A stretch of DNA of 64,000 nt from the NCBI GenBank assembly GCA_020440605.1, contig JAGRNT010000012.1, forward strand, positions 1 through 64,000, read 5' to 3'. This stretch comes from a bacterium (lineage in GTDB: Bacteria > 4484-113 > JAFGCY01). Below, in pieces: positions 33,785 through 41,381 of the stretch. Numbering within the stretch: position 1 is the first letter of the stretch; every line of letters begins with the position of its first letter. A program made the translations under genes and the position numbers. Under the pieces are notes generated by a model. It made no database searches and was not told where the DNA came from. It saw only the letters and a list, made by a program, of their open reading frames with translations.

Positions 33785-34810
33785 CTAACGCAGCCAAAGC
33801 TCGGCTGTCTGCAGCAACCAGTCACTCGTGCTGAATGCATCCACCTTCAGTTTTATCACATTCAGCCCCGGGTATATGTATTGACCCAGTTCATAGTCCA
33901 CATGTTTTGGGTAGACGGAAATTGAATCCCCGGCCGTTGCTCCGAAGATATCGCGGTCATTGACCCTGAGCTGGATGTTCTCGCCCACGGGCTGGCCGCT
34001 CTGGCCGGACTGCGTGATGTACAGGCGCAGCACCGCATCGGTGTAGAGCAGCTGCTCCGGCAGGTACAGCTCCAGCTGCAGCTCCTCACCCCAGCTCAGC
34101 ACCCATTCCCCGCGCGCTCCCCAGGTATCGCTGCCCACAGCGGTACGGCCGTCGAACAGCACGCAGCAGTCCTTGGTGAAGGCCACATAGTCCGTGCTGA
34201 GCTGGGCCCGCGTAGCTGGGATGTCAGTCAGCGCGAAATTCGGAGGATTCTCATAAACACGGAACTGCTCCGTTTCATAGGGCTGGCCGCTTTCATGGCG
34301 GTTGCTGCGGGGAAACCAGGCTTCATACAGCAGGCCCGTAAGCGGCAGGCCCGCATCCAGCTGTGCTCCGAGAGCCTCAGCCATCTGCCTGTCAGGCAGG
34401 CCACTCCAGAAGAGCACGCGAGTTATGCCTTCCTGGCCGTCCGGCAGGGCCACGCTGTAGCTGATCTGTTGCCGGGGAGTGATGCGCGCCGCCTGCTGGA
34501 CTATGTAGCAGTTGCCATCACTGCTGTAATGCAGGATCATCACCCAGGCATTGCGCTTGAACCTGCTGGTCACCAGTCCACGGGACCCATGGTAATAGGT
34601 CTGCTGCTCCCGGTAACCGAGAGACAGGAGCTGGCTTTCATCCCAGTCCGGGAAACGCTCGGGCAGTACCTGCTCTGCAGCAGCGGGCATATCCGGATAC
34701 TGCTGCCACGCCACCCTGGCATAGGGAACGGTGGCAGCGGCATCCGCCGGCAGTGCTCGCAGCAGCAGGCTGCCCGCCAAAAGGCAGGCAAATATGTTCA
34801 GGCGCTGCAT
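33785..34810 (-). CDS. Exported protein of unknown function
   Basis: 341 residues with a signal peptide (cleavage after ALPADA). Globular and mostly beta afterwards: aromatic-rich middle and a C-terminal jelly-roll-like part (LQLELYLPEQLLYTDAVLRLYITQ ... INVIKLKVDAFS) reminiscent of carbohydrate-binding modules, though not assignable. Overlaps the tadA 3' end by 13 bp and precedes the PilQ-like N-domain gene by 16 bp. The three genes therefore form a transcription unit of exported proteins with tadA at the head. Confidence 0.68.
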   Translation of the reverse strand: MQRLNIFACLLAGSLLLRALPADAAATVPYARVAWQQYPDMPAAAEQVLPERFPDWDESQLLSLGYREQQTYYHGSRGLVTSRFKRNAWVMILHYSSDGNCYIVQQAARITPRQQISYSVALPDGQEGITRVLFWSGLPDRQMAEALGAQLDAGLPLTGLLYEAWFPRSNRHESGQPYETEQFRVYENPPNFALTDIPATRAQLSTDYVAFTKDCCVLFDGRTAVGSDTWGARGEWVLSWGEELQLELYLPEQLLYTDAVLRLYITQSGQSGQPVGENIQLRVNDRDIFGATAGDSISVYPKHVDYELGQYIYPGLNVIKLKVDAFSTSDWLLQTAELWLR

Positions 34811-35286
34811 CCACCCTCTCGCAATCTGCTGAAGAATGTCCTCATCAGCTCTCTTGATTCCTCCTCAAGCAGTCCACCCGTGAATTCAATGCGCTTCAGC
34901 GCGGGATGGTCCTGCATTTCAAAGACGCTGCCAAGCGCTCCGAACTTCGGTTCGCGGGCCCCGAAAATGATACGGCTGATCCGGGCCTGGTGGATGGCCC
35001 CGAGACACATGAGACAGGGCTCAAGCGTAATGTAGATTTCCGCTGGATCCAGGCGGAAGTCACCGATGTGCGCCGCCGCCTCGCGCATCGCCACCAGTTC
35101 CGCATGAGCCGTGACCGAGGCATCCATCCGCGTGCGGTTATGACCACGGCCGATCACTGCTCCCTTGTGCACAACCACCGCCCCGACAGGAACTTCACCA
35201 AGCGTCAGTGCGAGCCGGGCCTGCTCCAGCGCCAGTTCCATGTAGCCGAGAGCCTCCGGGCGCGGCGCGTTTAAGTCAGAGTTCAC
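34798..35286 (-). CDS. tadA: tRNA-specific adenosine deaminase TadA
   Basis: Deaminates adenosine 34 of the tRNA anticodon to inosine. 162 residues, normal length. Zinc-site motifs of the cytidine-deaminase fold are complete: HAE (in VTAHAELVAMREA) with the catalytic Glu, and PCLMC (in TLEPCLMCLGAI). The FGAREPKFGALGS segment is characteristic of TadA rather than of cytidine deaminases. Start is GTG at 35286. Divergent from the zinc-ribbon gene. Its last codons overlap the start of the exported protein gene. Confidence 0.95.
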   Translation of the reverse strand: MNSDLNAPRPEALGYMELALEQARLALTLGEVPVGAVVVHKGAVIGRGHNRTRMDASVTAHAELVAMREAAAHIGDFRLDPAEIYITLEPCLMCLGAIHQARISRIIFGAREPKFGALGSVFEMQDHPALKRIEFTGGLLEEESRELMRTFFSRLREGGCSA

Positions 35287-35346
35287 CAGCAGATTATAGT
35301 CGGCCCAGTCAGGCGCGTTAGAATCTACTCATGACAGGAGAAGCAG

Positions 35347-35757
35347 ATGCCTGCTCAGTTCGTTAAATGCTCTGAATGCAGTGTTTTCTTTCCGCTGGAT
35401 GAGTCCGGCAAGCATGTCTGTCCGAAATGCCGCAATGAGCCGCCCGTGCTCTCGAGCCCGAAGGACAAGCTGCGCCACCTCAAGTCGATCCTGCGTGACT
35501 ACGCCAGCCACGGCAAGATGCTGACAATTCCCCAGCTCGCGGAGGAGTCCCAGTTAAGTGATACAGTTATCTGGGAATTCATCAATTCCGGCCAGCTGGA
35601 TGTGGCGACATTCAATGACCCCGACGTACGTGACTTCGTGATCAAGCGCCGCCGGGAACGCATCAAGGACGCCCAGACCAGGCAGCCCCAGCCCGTAAGC
35701 AGTGAAGCAGAACCGACCAGCAAGCGATCAGGATTCCACAAGAGGGTTGACGACTGA
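35347..35757 (+). CDS. Zinc-ribbon plus MerR-like HTH protein (YvyF-like)
   Basis: 136 residues. N-terminal zinc ribbon with CSEC and CPKC pairs (residues 8-11 and 25-28). A predicted winged or MerR-like helix-turn-helix follows (LTIPQLAEESQLSDTVIWEFINSGQL), then a polar tail. It resembles proteins of the flagellar-operon YvyF type, which are of uncertain function. AGGAG lies 7 nt before the ATG. The YqeG-like gene begins inside its 3' end. Confidence 0.68.
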   Translation: MPAQFVKCSECSVFFPLDESGKHVCPKCRNEPPVLSSPKDKLRHLKSILRDYASHGKMLTIPQLAEESQLSDTVIWEFINSGQLDVATFNDPDVRDFVIKRRRERIKDAQTRQPQPVSSEAEPTSKRSGFHKRVDD

Positions 35758-36301
35758 ACGGGTCGTCAAGTCGCGTGGACCACGCCCCGACTACACCCTC
35801 GACTCCATCACGCAGATCAGCCTGGACTGGCTGTCCGGCATGGGGATCCGGGGCCTGCTGCTTGACATTGACAACACCATCACGCGCTGGGAGGAGGAGC
35901 ATGTGCCCGACTCCGAGCTTGGCTGGCTGCACGCCATGCGTGACGCCGGCCTGCAGATCCGCTTCATCTCGAACGGCCTGGACCGCAAGGTCCGCCGCGT
36001 GGAGGCCCAGACCGGGCTCACGCATATCGCCGGGCGGCCGCTGAAGCCCCTGCCGACAGGTTTCCGGCGCGGCATGCGTGAAATGGAGCTGGAACCGCTG
36101 GCTGTGCTGATGGTTGGCGACAGCGCTGTCACGGATGTGGCGATTGCCAACCGCCTGGGGATCTGGACCGCGCTCGTGGAACCGATGAGCAGCGTGCATT
36201 TCCCCGGCTCGAAGTTCTGGCAGGTGATTGAACGGGCCTTCAGCCTGCGCTATCCGGCCACGCCGGAAGGTGAGCTGCGCCGCCGTCCCCCGGGCAGCTA
36301 G
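35702..36301 (+). CDS. YqeG-family HAD phosphatase
   Basis: HAD-superfamily hydrolase, IIIA type. Motif I is LLDIDNTIT with the nucleophile Asp and DxD, motif II is FISNGL, the Lys is in PLKPLPTGF, and motif III is MVGDSAVTD. 199 residues from the GTG at 35702. A TTG at 35747 would remove 15 residues and give an N-terminus closer to the family, with an 11-bp rather than 56-bp overlap with the upstream gene; neither has a good ribosome-binding site. Substrate unknown. Convergent with the RseB-like gene, overlapping its 3' end by 4 bp. Confidence 0.84.
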   Translation: MKQNRPASDQDSTRGLTTERVVKSRGPRPDYTLDSITQISLDWLSGMGIRGLLLDIDNTITRWEEEHVPDSELGWLHAMRDAGLQIRFISNGLDRKVRRVEAQTGLTHIAGRPLKPLPTGFRRGMREMELEPLAVLMVGDSAVTDVAIANRLGIWTALVEPMSSVHFPGSKFWQVIERAFSLRYPATPEGELRRRPPGS

Positions 36302-37530
36302 GGAACCTTGTGGGTCTCGGGAGTGCAGACTTCCTCCGCCCACTCCCGCAGTTCCTCACGCGTACGCGTACGCGACATCACTTCCAGGGCCTGCTCATCA
36401 TCCAGTTCCAGGGAATTGAGGATCTGCTCGAACTGGCTGCGCGAGATGCTGCCGAACACGGCAACCAGCCAGCCCTCATCACGGCTGCCTACGAAGTAGC
36501 CTTCGCCGCCGACGCTGCGGCCGGCATCAAACAACTCCTCAAGCTCCGTGCTGCGGGTTTCGAAGATGTTGATCACGTTCTCGTTGAAGGGGTTGTAGAG
36601 TTCGAGCTGGTAGACCAGCATCGGCTCACCACCTTCGCTGTAGTCAAGCGGGGAGATCTCATTGAGGCGGAAGCCCTCGGGCAACCAGCCCGGCAGCATC
36701 GGCAGGGGCACACGCAGGATCCGCTCCTCATCATCTTCCTCCATCGCGCCGTCATCCAGCGGTCCGGCGGGACGTCTGGCGGACCGCGGCATGTACTCCA
36801 GCGACTGGCGGTCGCCACCTGAACCGGACTGCTCCGGCAGGTTGACATCGGCGCGCGGCGGTGCGGCGTTCGAACCACGCTGCGCCAGGCTGCCCTCCGG
36901 GATCAGGAAGGTCTCCTCCGGAATGTCAGCGGCATCAAGGAAGCTGATCTGCTCCATTTCGTAGAACTGCACGCGGCGTCCGTCCTGGGCCGTCATCTCC
37001 AGCGAGAGCGGGAAGTCGTTCTTCTCACTCAGGTGGATCGTGATCGAGAAGCTGCCTGAAACGCTGCCTTCGTCTCGCAGGATCCAGACCGGTTCCCCAT
37101 TGAAGACTCCCTTCAGCAGGTTCACGCTCCTGCGCCCCGCCAGGGTCTCGAGCAGCTTGCGGCGCATCAGGTTGTCAATGATGAACTGCCGCTCGGGCAT
37201 CTCGACGACATTCTGGCCGTCCTGGAAGACCTTGACCAGGTGCTCGGCATTCTCGATGTAGTAATAGCCGGCCTTCTGCTTCTCGCTGATCAGCGGCTGC
37301 ACGCGGAAGCTGCTGGGCGAGAGGAAGATGATCTCCACCAGCTTCTCCTGCCCGTTGCCATAGGGGTCGGAGTAGCGCATGCGCGCTTCATAGCTGGTGT
37401 TCTCCAGGGATTCGATCGCCCGCCGCACGAGTTCGTCAACGCCGGGGCGCTTGGCAGCGGAAGCCGCCGCGGTCAGCAGCAGCATTGTCAGGATTGTGAT
37501 CGCCGATAGTCTCACCAAGGGGAGGGCCAC
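36298..37530 (-). CDS. Periplasmic RseB/LolA-like regulatory protein
   Basis: 410 residues with a signal peptide (cleavage after AAASA). The N-terminal domain (about 30-205) has the LolA/RseB-like beta fold, including VDELVRRAIESLENTSYEARMRY and a run of lipid-like surface strands. A disordered acidic linker follows. The C-terminal domain has PGWLPEGFRLNEISPL, resembling the RseB C-terminal/DUF4367 type. In the sigmaE pathway, RseB protects the anti-sigma factor from proteolysis. The GTG start is 7 bp after the anti-sigma stop, and the gene order sigma, anti-sigma, RseB-like supports this reading. Identity is by fold and context, not by close similarity. Confidence 0.75.
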   Translation of the reverse strand: MALPLVRLSAITILTMLLLTAAASAAKRPGVDELVRRAIESLENTSYEARMRYSDPYGNGQEKLVEIIFLSPSSFRVQPLISEKQKAGYYYIENAEHLVKVFQDGQNVVEMPERQFIIDNLMRRKLLETLAGRRSVNLLKGVFNGEPVWILRDEGSVSGSFSITIHLSEKNDFPLSLEMTAQDGRRVQFYEMEQISFLDAADIPEETFLIPEGSLAQRGSNAAPPRADVNLPEQSGSGGDRQSLEYMPRSARRPAGPLDDGAMEEDDEERILRVPLPMLPGWLPEGFRLNEISPLDYSEGGEPMLVYQLELYNPFNENVINIFETRSTELEELFDAGRSVGGEGYFVGSRDEGWLVAVFGSISRSQFEQILNSLELDDEQALEVMSRTRTREELREWAEEVCTPETHKVP

Positions 37531-37537
37531 CTCAGGT

Positions 37538-38113
37538 TCAGTGTGAACCGCCTTCCTCGCCGACCATGATCACCAGGTTGTCAATATTGGTGGTGTCACT
37601 GCCGGCGAGATGCTCCATCTCGCTGTGGCGGTGCGCATCACTGGCGAACTGCAGCAGGTTGCGCAGCCGCTCATCCTCAATGGTGCTCTCGAAGTCCGGG
37701 TTGGTCCAGTAGGCGTCGGAGTATTCCTTGCCGGGATCGGCGGCCACACCACTGGCCATGCTCTGACCATTGGCGCTGCCGGCCGGCAGGCTGCGGTTGT
37801 TGAGCGAAACGGCCAGGATGGCCACCACGCCGAGTGCGCCGACAAGGCTCAGGGCCTGCCTCCAGCCCGCCACGCGGCGGCTGGCATTGCGCCTCGAGCT
37901 GATCTCGCCCATCACCCTGGTGGCCATGAAGTCCGGCGCGCTGTATTCGTCAAGCTCACCGAGCAGGCTCTTGATGCTGCGCTGCTCGTCAAACTCGCTC
38001 CTGAGCTCCGGGTCCGCCTGGATGGCGGTGTTGATCTGCTCGACTTCATGCATGTCATGCAGCTCGCCGTCGAGCAGTCTTGCAAGATCCGTATTGTGCC
38101 CCTTGGGTGACAT
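37538..38113 (-). CDS. Anti-sigma factor, membrane-anchored
   Basis: 191 residues. The N-terminal cytosolic domain (LARLLDGELHDMHEVEQINTAIQADPELRSEFDEQRSIKSLL) has the RseA/anti-sigma form without a zinc-binding HxxxCxxC. One transmembrane helix follows near residues 85-103, then a periplasmic tail of about 85 residues that RseB-like proteins and site-1 proteases would recognise. Its ATG shares a base with the stop of the sigma gene (TGATG), so translation is coupled. Expected to hold the ECF sigma factor inactive at the membrane. Confidence 0.8.
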   Translation of the reverse strand: MSPKGHNTDLARLLDGELHDMHEVEQINTAIQADPELRSEFDEQRSIKSLLGELDEYSAPDFMATRVMGEISSRRNASRRVAGWRQALSLVGALGVVAILAVSLNNRSLPAGSANGQSMASGVAADPGKEYSDAYWTNPDFESTIEDERLRNLLQFASDAHRHSEMEHLAGSDTTNIDNLVIMVGEEGGSH

Positions 38114-38706
38114 CAGTTTTCTCCTCCGAAAACTATATCCTTATCGAGAAATTCCTTCAACTTCTTCCTCGCGTAGAAGATGCGGCTCTGCACGGTGCCG
38201 AAGGGAATGTCCAGCGCTTCGGCGATCTCCTGGTAGCTGAAGCCCTGCAGGTCGCACATCACGAGGATGTTGCGCTGGTCAGGCTTGAGCTTGTCCAGTG
38301 CATCCCGGATATGCTTGGTGCGCGAGCTTGAGACCGCGCCCTTCTCCGGGCTTGCTTCATCAACGTAGCTTTCACGGACCGACTCATCAACATCCACGGT
38401 CTGGATGCGCTTCTTGCGCAGGTAGTCCAGCGTGTTGTTGTTGGCGATCCTGAAGAGCCAGCTCTTGAAGCTGGCTGGGTTCTGCAGCTTGCGGAGGCTG
38501 AAGAACGCCTTGACAAAGGACTCCTGGGTGATGTCCTCAGCGATCTCGTCGTTGCGGACCATCGAGCGCACGAAGTTGTAGAGTCTTGCCTGGTACATCC
38601 CGACAAGCTTCCCGTAAGCGCGTTCGTCTCCCTTGGTAGCCCTCAGTACGAGGTCCACTTCGTCGGTGAGCACAAAAGCGTCAGCGCCCTGGGTATCCCG
38701 ACTCAA
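38113..38706 (-). CDS. ECF (sigmaE-like) RNA polymerase sigma factor
   Basis: 197 residues. Region 2 (YQARLYNFVRSMVRND ... DITQESFVKAFFSLRKL ... FKSWLFRIANNNTLDYLRKKR) and region 4 (LKPDQRNILVMCDLQGFSYQEIAEALDIPFGTVQSRIF) are complete. The TTG at 38706 has an excellent AGAGGAG five bases upstream and gives a normal ECF N-terminus. In-frame ATGs at 38730 and 38736 lack a ribosome-binding site, and the frame further up to 38835 is too long. Directs transcription in response to envelope stress by analogy with RpoE. First gene of the three-gene operon; possibly autoregulated. Confidence 0.88.
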   Translation of the reverse strand: MSRDTQGADAFVLTDEVDLVLRATKGDERAYGKLVGMYQARLYNFVRSMVRNDEIAEDITQESFVKAFFSLRKLQNPASFKSWLFRIANNNTLDYLRKKRIQTVDVDESVRESYVDEASPEKGAVSSSRTKHIRDALDKLKPDQRNILVMCDLQGFSYQEIAEALDIPFGTVQSRIFYARKKLKEFLDKDIVFGGEN

Positions 38707-38744
38707 TGCTGCTCCTCTGTCGAATGTCATCTCCATGCCAGCCA

Positions 38745-38771
38745 GACGTATAGTCCTGCCGCAAATGTTCA
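38745..38771 (-). promoter_or_regulatory. Candidate ECF-type promoter of the sigma operon
   Basis: Minus strand TGAACA (38766-38771), 17-bp spacer, CGTC (38745-38748), about 40 bp before the sigma start codon. AAC/CGTC-type elements are common for ECF factors, but the spacing is slightly long. Speculative. Confidence 0.35.
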
Positions 38772-38884
38772 TAATGCTGCGGGGGCTGGCATGGCCTCGC
38801 AGTAGAAAATCGGGGCTGACCGGCCAATTGGTCAAACGGCCTGAACAAATAATGTCCGTTTATGCGCATCCAGCCGTCCGGGAC

Positions 38885-40099
38885 TCAGAATTCCCAGGTC
38901 AGATAGCTGCTCAGACCGAAGTCCGGAGCCGTTTCGGGGTTGGCGTCCTCGCTGAATCCGAAGCTCAGGAAGGTCCTGTCACTGAGGCGGGTGTTGATCC
39001 CGAACTGCACTTCCTGGCTGTCCTTGTCAGCCTCGAAGCTGCCGATCCTGAGCGGATTGCTCTGCACGCGGTACTGGCCCACGAGCGTGCTGCGGTGGTT
39101 CAGCGCATATTCCAGGGCTGCGCCGTAGCTGTGGGCATCCCGGTGCTCGACGTTCTGCCAGTCCGGTTCGCCGATGAAGATGTAGTCCGCATTCAGATAG
39201 GCCCGCATGTGCGGGCTGAGCTCAGTCTGGTACAGCGCACCGATCGAGATGTCCATCCCGCCGCTGCCGAGAGCGGAATCGCTGCTGCCCGTGGGCAGCT
39301 TCAGCATCCCGCGCAGGGCGAAGGCTTCGCTGCCGTCCGCGCTTTCACTGAGGCTGTGCTTGTAGCCGAGCCGGACATCACCGATCCCGAAACTGTCGCC
39401 TTCGTCATTGAAGACCGGACCGTCACGGCTGACGATCACGTATTCATAGAGCTGATTCGGGTAGTCATCCCGCAGCCCGCGCGGCAGGCCGAAGATCTTG
39501 TGCCAGTCGGTGATCAGGCCGTCCATCCAGCCTGCAGTACGGTAGCGCAGCGGCACGACGATCACCGCCTCACCACTGCCCATTCCCTCGCGGTACTCCG
39601 CACTGAACTGGTACTCCTCGAAGTCATAGGCGGCGATGATCCCGCTGTCCAGCTCGCGGATCATGCTGTTGGCCATGTCGATCTTGAAGCTGAAGCGGCG
39701 CTGGCCATCAGCGAGGCTCAGGGCGCGATCAGCGGTCGGCGTGAGGAAGATCGCATTGGAGGGATGCATGTTGATGATCCCCATCGGTCCGAAGAATTCC
39801 AGTTCCCGGCAGCCGCAGTCACTGCAGGAATCACAGCCGCAGCTGCTCTGCGTCTCGCAGCCGCAGTCGGAGCATCCGCAGGCAGTGTCGGGGGAGTGAT
39901 TGTCAGCGTCCAGGCTGACTTCAGTAGAGTCAGATGATTCGCGGGGCTGGGGCTCGGGAGCGGTGTCACGCTCGACGGCGCCGAGCTGCTTAGCATTGCC
40001 CTGGTTGACGATTCCATCGCGCGTGGAGTCGGCCTGCGCCTCCGTGCACGCAAGTAACAGGCAGGCTGCGAGCCCCGCTATCCCGATGGCCTTCCTCAC
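38885..40099 (-). CDS. DUF3187-type outer-membrane protein with a cysteine-rich linker
   Basis: 404 residues from a GTG at 40099 that gives a signal peptide (VRKAIGIAGLAACLLLAC...). The frame is open to 40189, but that would overlap the next gene. The C-terminal 290 residues are DUF3187-like: FGPMGIINMHPSNAIFLTP, long amphipathic strands and the aromatic terminal strand ending LTWEF, typical of an outer-membrane beta-barrel. Between signal and barrel is an unusual Cys-rich stretch with ten cysteines in CxC and CxxC spacing. It could chelate metal or form disulfides. Function of the family is unknown. Confidence 0.76.
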   Translation of the reverse strand: MRKAIGIAGLAACLLLACTEAQADSTRDGIVNQGNAKQLGAVERDTAPEPQPRESSDSTEVSLDADNHSPDTACGCSDCGCETQSSCGCDSCSDCGCRELEFFGPMGIINMHPSNAIFLTPTADRALSLADGQRRFSFKIDMANSMIRELDSGIIAAYDFEEYQFSAEYREGMGSGEAVIVVPLRYRTAGWMDGLITDWHKIFGLPRGLRDDYPNQLYEYVIVSRDGPVFNDEGDSFGIGDVRLGYKHSLSESADGSEAFALRGMLKLPTGSSDSALGSGGMDISIGALYQTELSPHMRAYLNADYIFIGEPDWQNVEHRDAHSYGAALEYALNHRSTLVGQYRVQSNPLRIGSFEADKDSQEVQFGINTRLSDRTFLSFGFSEDANPETAPDFGLSSYLTWEF

Positions 40100-40127
40100 G
40101 GACTGATTATACAGGTCTCCGTCCCGA

Positions 40128-40388
40128 TCAGCGGCCCAGACTGCGACGGATGCTGTCCTGCACGCGGTCCGACTGGCCGGCATGCTCAAGCCGGGTGATC
40201 GAGGCGATGTTCACATAGGTATGCCCACCGCGGAACTGGCCTGCCTGGCGCATGGCGGTATTGCTGGGCTCAACGGCGATGAAGTCGTCGTAGACTTCAG
40301 TGATGCGCACGCCGTTGTAGTGCACGCCATCATTGCCGGTGATGTTGAGCTCCACACCCTCGTTCATGAGCTTCTCGCAGAGTTTCAT
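40128..40388 (-). CDS. Small beta-rich protein, possibly Sm-like
   Basis: 86 residues. The middle reads as alternating strands (VELNITGNDGVHYNGVRITE, VYDDFIAVEPSN, HTYVNIASITRLEHA), a pattern similar to Sm/LSm-like small barrels such as DUF2642-type proteins. The ordering (bend, variable loop, final IASITRLE strand) fits, but the resemblance is loose. GAGGAGG precedes the ATG by a good distance. Placed between DUF1643 and the outer-membrane protein. Confidence 0.6.
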   Translation of the reverse strand: MKLCEKLMNEGVELNITGNDGVHYNGVRITEVYDDFIAVEPSNTAMRQAGQFRGGHTYVNIASITRLEHAGQSDRVQDSIRRSLGR

Positions 40389-40408
40389 GCCTGTATCCTC
40401 CTCAGTGA

Positions 40409-40927
40409 TTATAGATCCGCCAGCCGCTCCAGATCAAAGGCCTGCGGGCGCAGCTCGCTGCGCAGGTAGAGTGGATGCTTGGGCTCGCCGTTGGCATTCA
40501 CGGCCAGGGCATGTGCGGCTATCCCGCCACTGAGCAGCAGTCTGGCAACAGCCTGGCTGCGTGCGCCGAGCCGGGCATGGTTGCCCCAGGCCACGACCAC
40601 CACTCCGGCCCGCCCGGCGATCTCGAGGATCCAGCGGTCATTGTCTGCACCGACCGGGTCAGCCGGGTCCTTCAGGCCCTTCGGGTCGGTCGAGCGCCAG
40701 CCGAATACATTCGTGGTGATCATCCCGCCCATGCCCCAGTCCCAGGCGAAGCCGCGGCAGCGCCTGTTGGTGGGGTCATCCTTAGTGGCGGTCGCCGTTG
40801 AGGGGTTGAGGCAGATGAAGTTTGCAAAGGGCTTCTCAGCATCCCAGATGCGCTCCAGCGTGTAGCGGTAGCGCTCGCAGGGCGAGAACACGGCATCCGT
40901 GCGGCATTCCTCAAGGGCGGGGATCAC
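40409..40927 (-). CDS. DUF1643 family protein
   Basis: 172 residues of the DUF1643 family, function unknown. Signature features: FICLNPSTATATKDDPTNRRC, then WGMGGMITTNVFGWRSTDPKGL, DPVGADND, and VVVAWGNHARLG. A GTG start at 40927 is used. DUF1643 genes are scattered in bacteria, often near mobile or restriction loci, but nothing of that kind is seen here. Confidence 0.88.
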   Translation of the reverse strand: MIPALEECRTDAVFSPCERYRYTLERIWDAEKPFANFICLNPSTATATKDDPTNRRCRGFAWDWGMGGMITTNVFGWRSTDPKGLKDPADPVGADNDRWILEIAGRAGVVVVAWGNHARLGARSQAVARLLLSGGIAAHALAVNANGEPKHPLYLRSELRPQAFDLERLADL

Positions 40928-41381
40928 GAGCCTATTGTAAGCGCGGGCAATTGTCAGGAACCCGCGTGGACCGGATGTCCGCGCCGCAGGGATCTTGCCG
41001 CTTCAGCAAGTGTAAGTATATGTATCAGCCACACATGCTCTCAGCCGCGGGATTGGTTTTGACCTGGTGGAACTGAATAAATATCCAGAATATCGGTATT
41101 GGTTTACCATAACCACACTTTCTTCATATTCTCATTTGCGGTTTGCTTTGAGGTTAATTATCAGGGTTTAACTTCATAGAATGCGACAAGTCCGCATCCA
41201 GACTTGCCTCAGCCTTGATTGAGCCTTGTCTGTTTAACCAGAATTGAACAATTTATGAGCAATCTATTTAACAATTGGCAAGCAAATATTGGTGTTGATC
41301 TACATTTCATGATGTGTTAGAATCCGAGCGCAGGCAACAGAAGTCGCGTCTTCTCAGTACGCGATACTTTTTTCGTCAGAT
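40928..41381. other. AT-rich intergenic region upstream of the roadblock gene cluster
   Basis: 454 bp without a supported gene, markedly lower in G+C than the rest. It separates divergent units and contains the promoter at 41295-41323 for the downstream cluster. Possible regulator-binding sites are likely, but no clear inverted repeat stands out. Confidence 0.6.
41295..41323 (+). promoter_or_regulatory. Sigma70-type promoter of the roadblock cluster
   Basis: TTGATC (41295-41300), 17-bp spacer, TAGAAT (41318-41323). The -10 matches consensus 5/6 and the -35 4/6. Located about 60 bp before the GTG at 41382. Confidence 0.65.

Noticed and set aside
40928..41381. Possible tRNA or small RNA in the AT-rich intergenic region
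   Set aside because: No cloverleaf or strong hairpin with a U-run was found; only a promoter could be supported.
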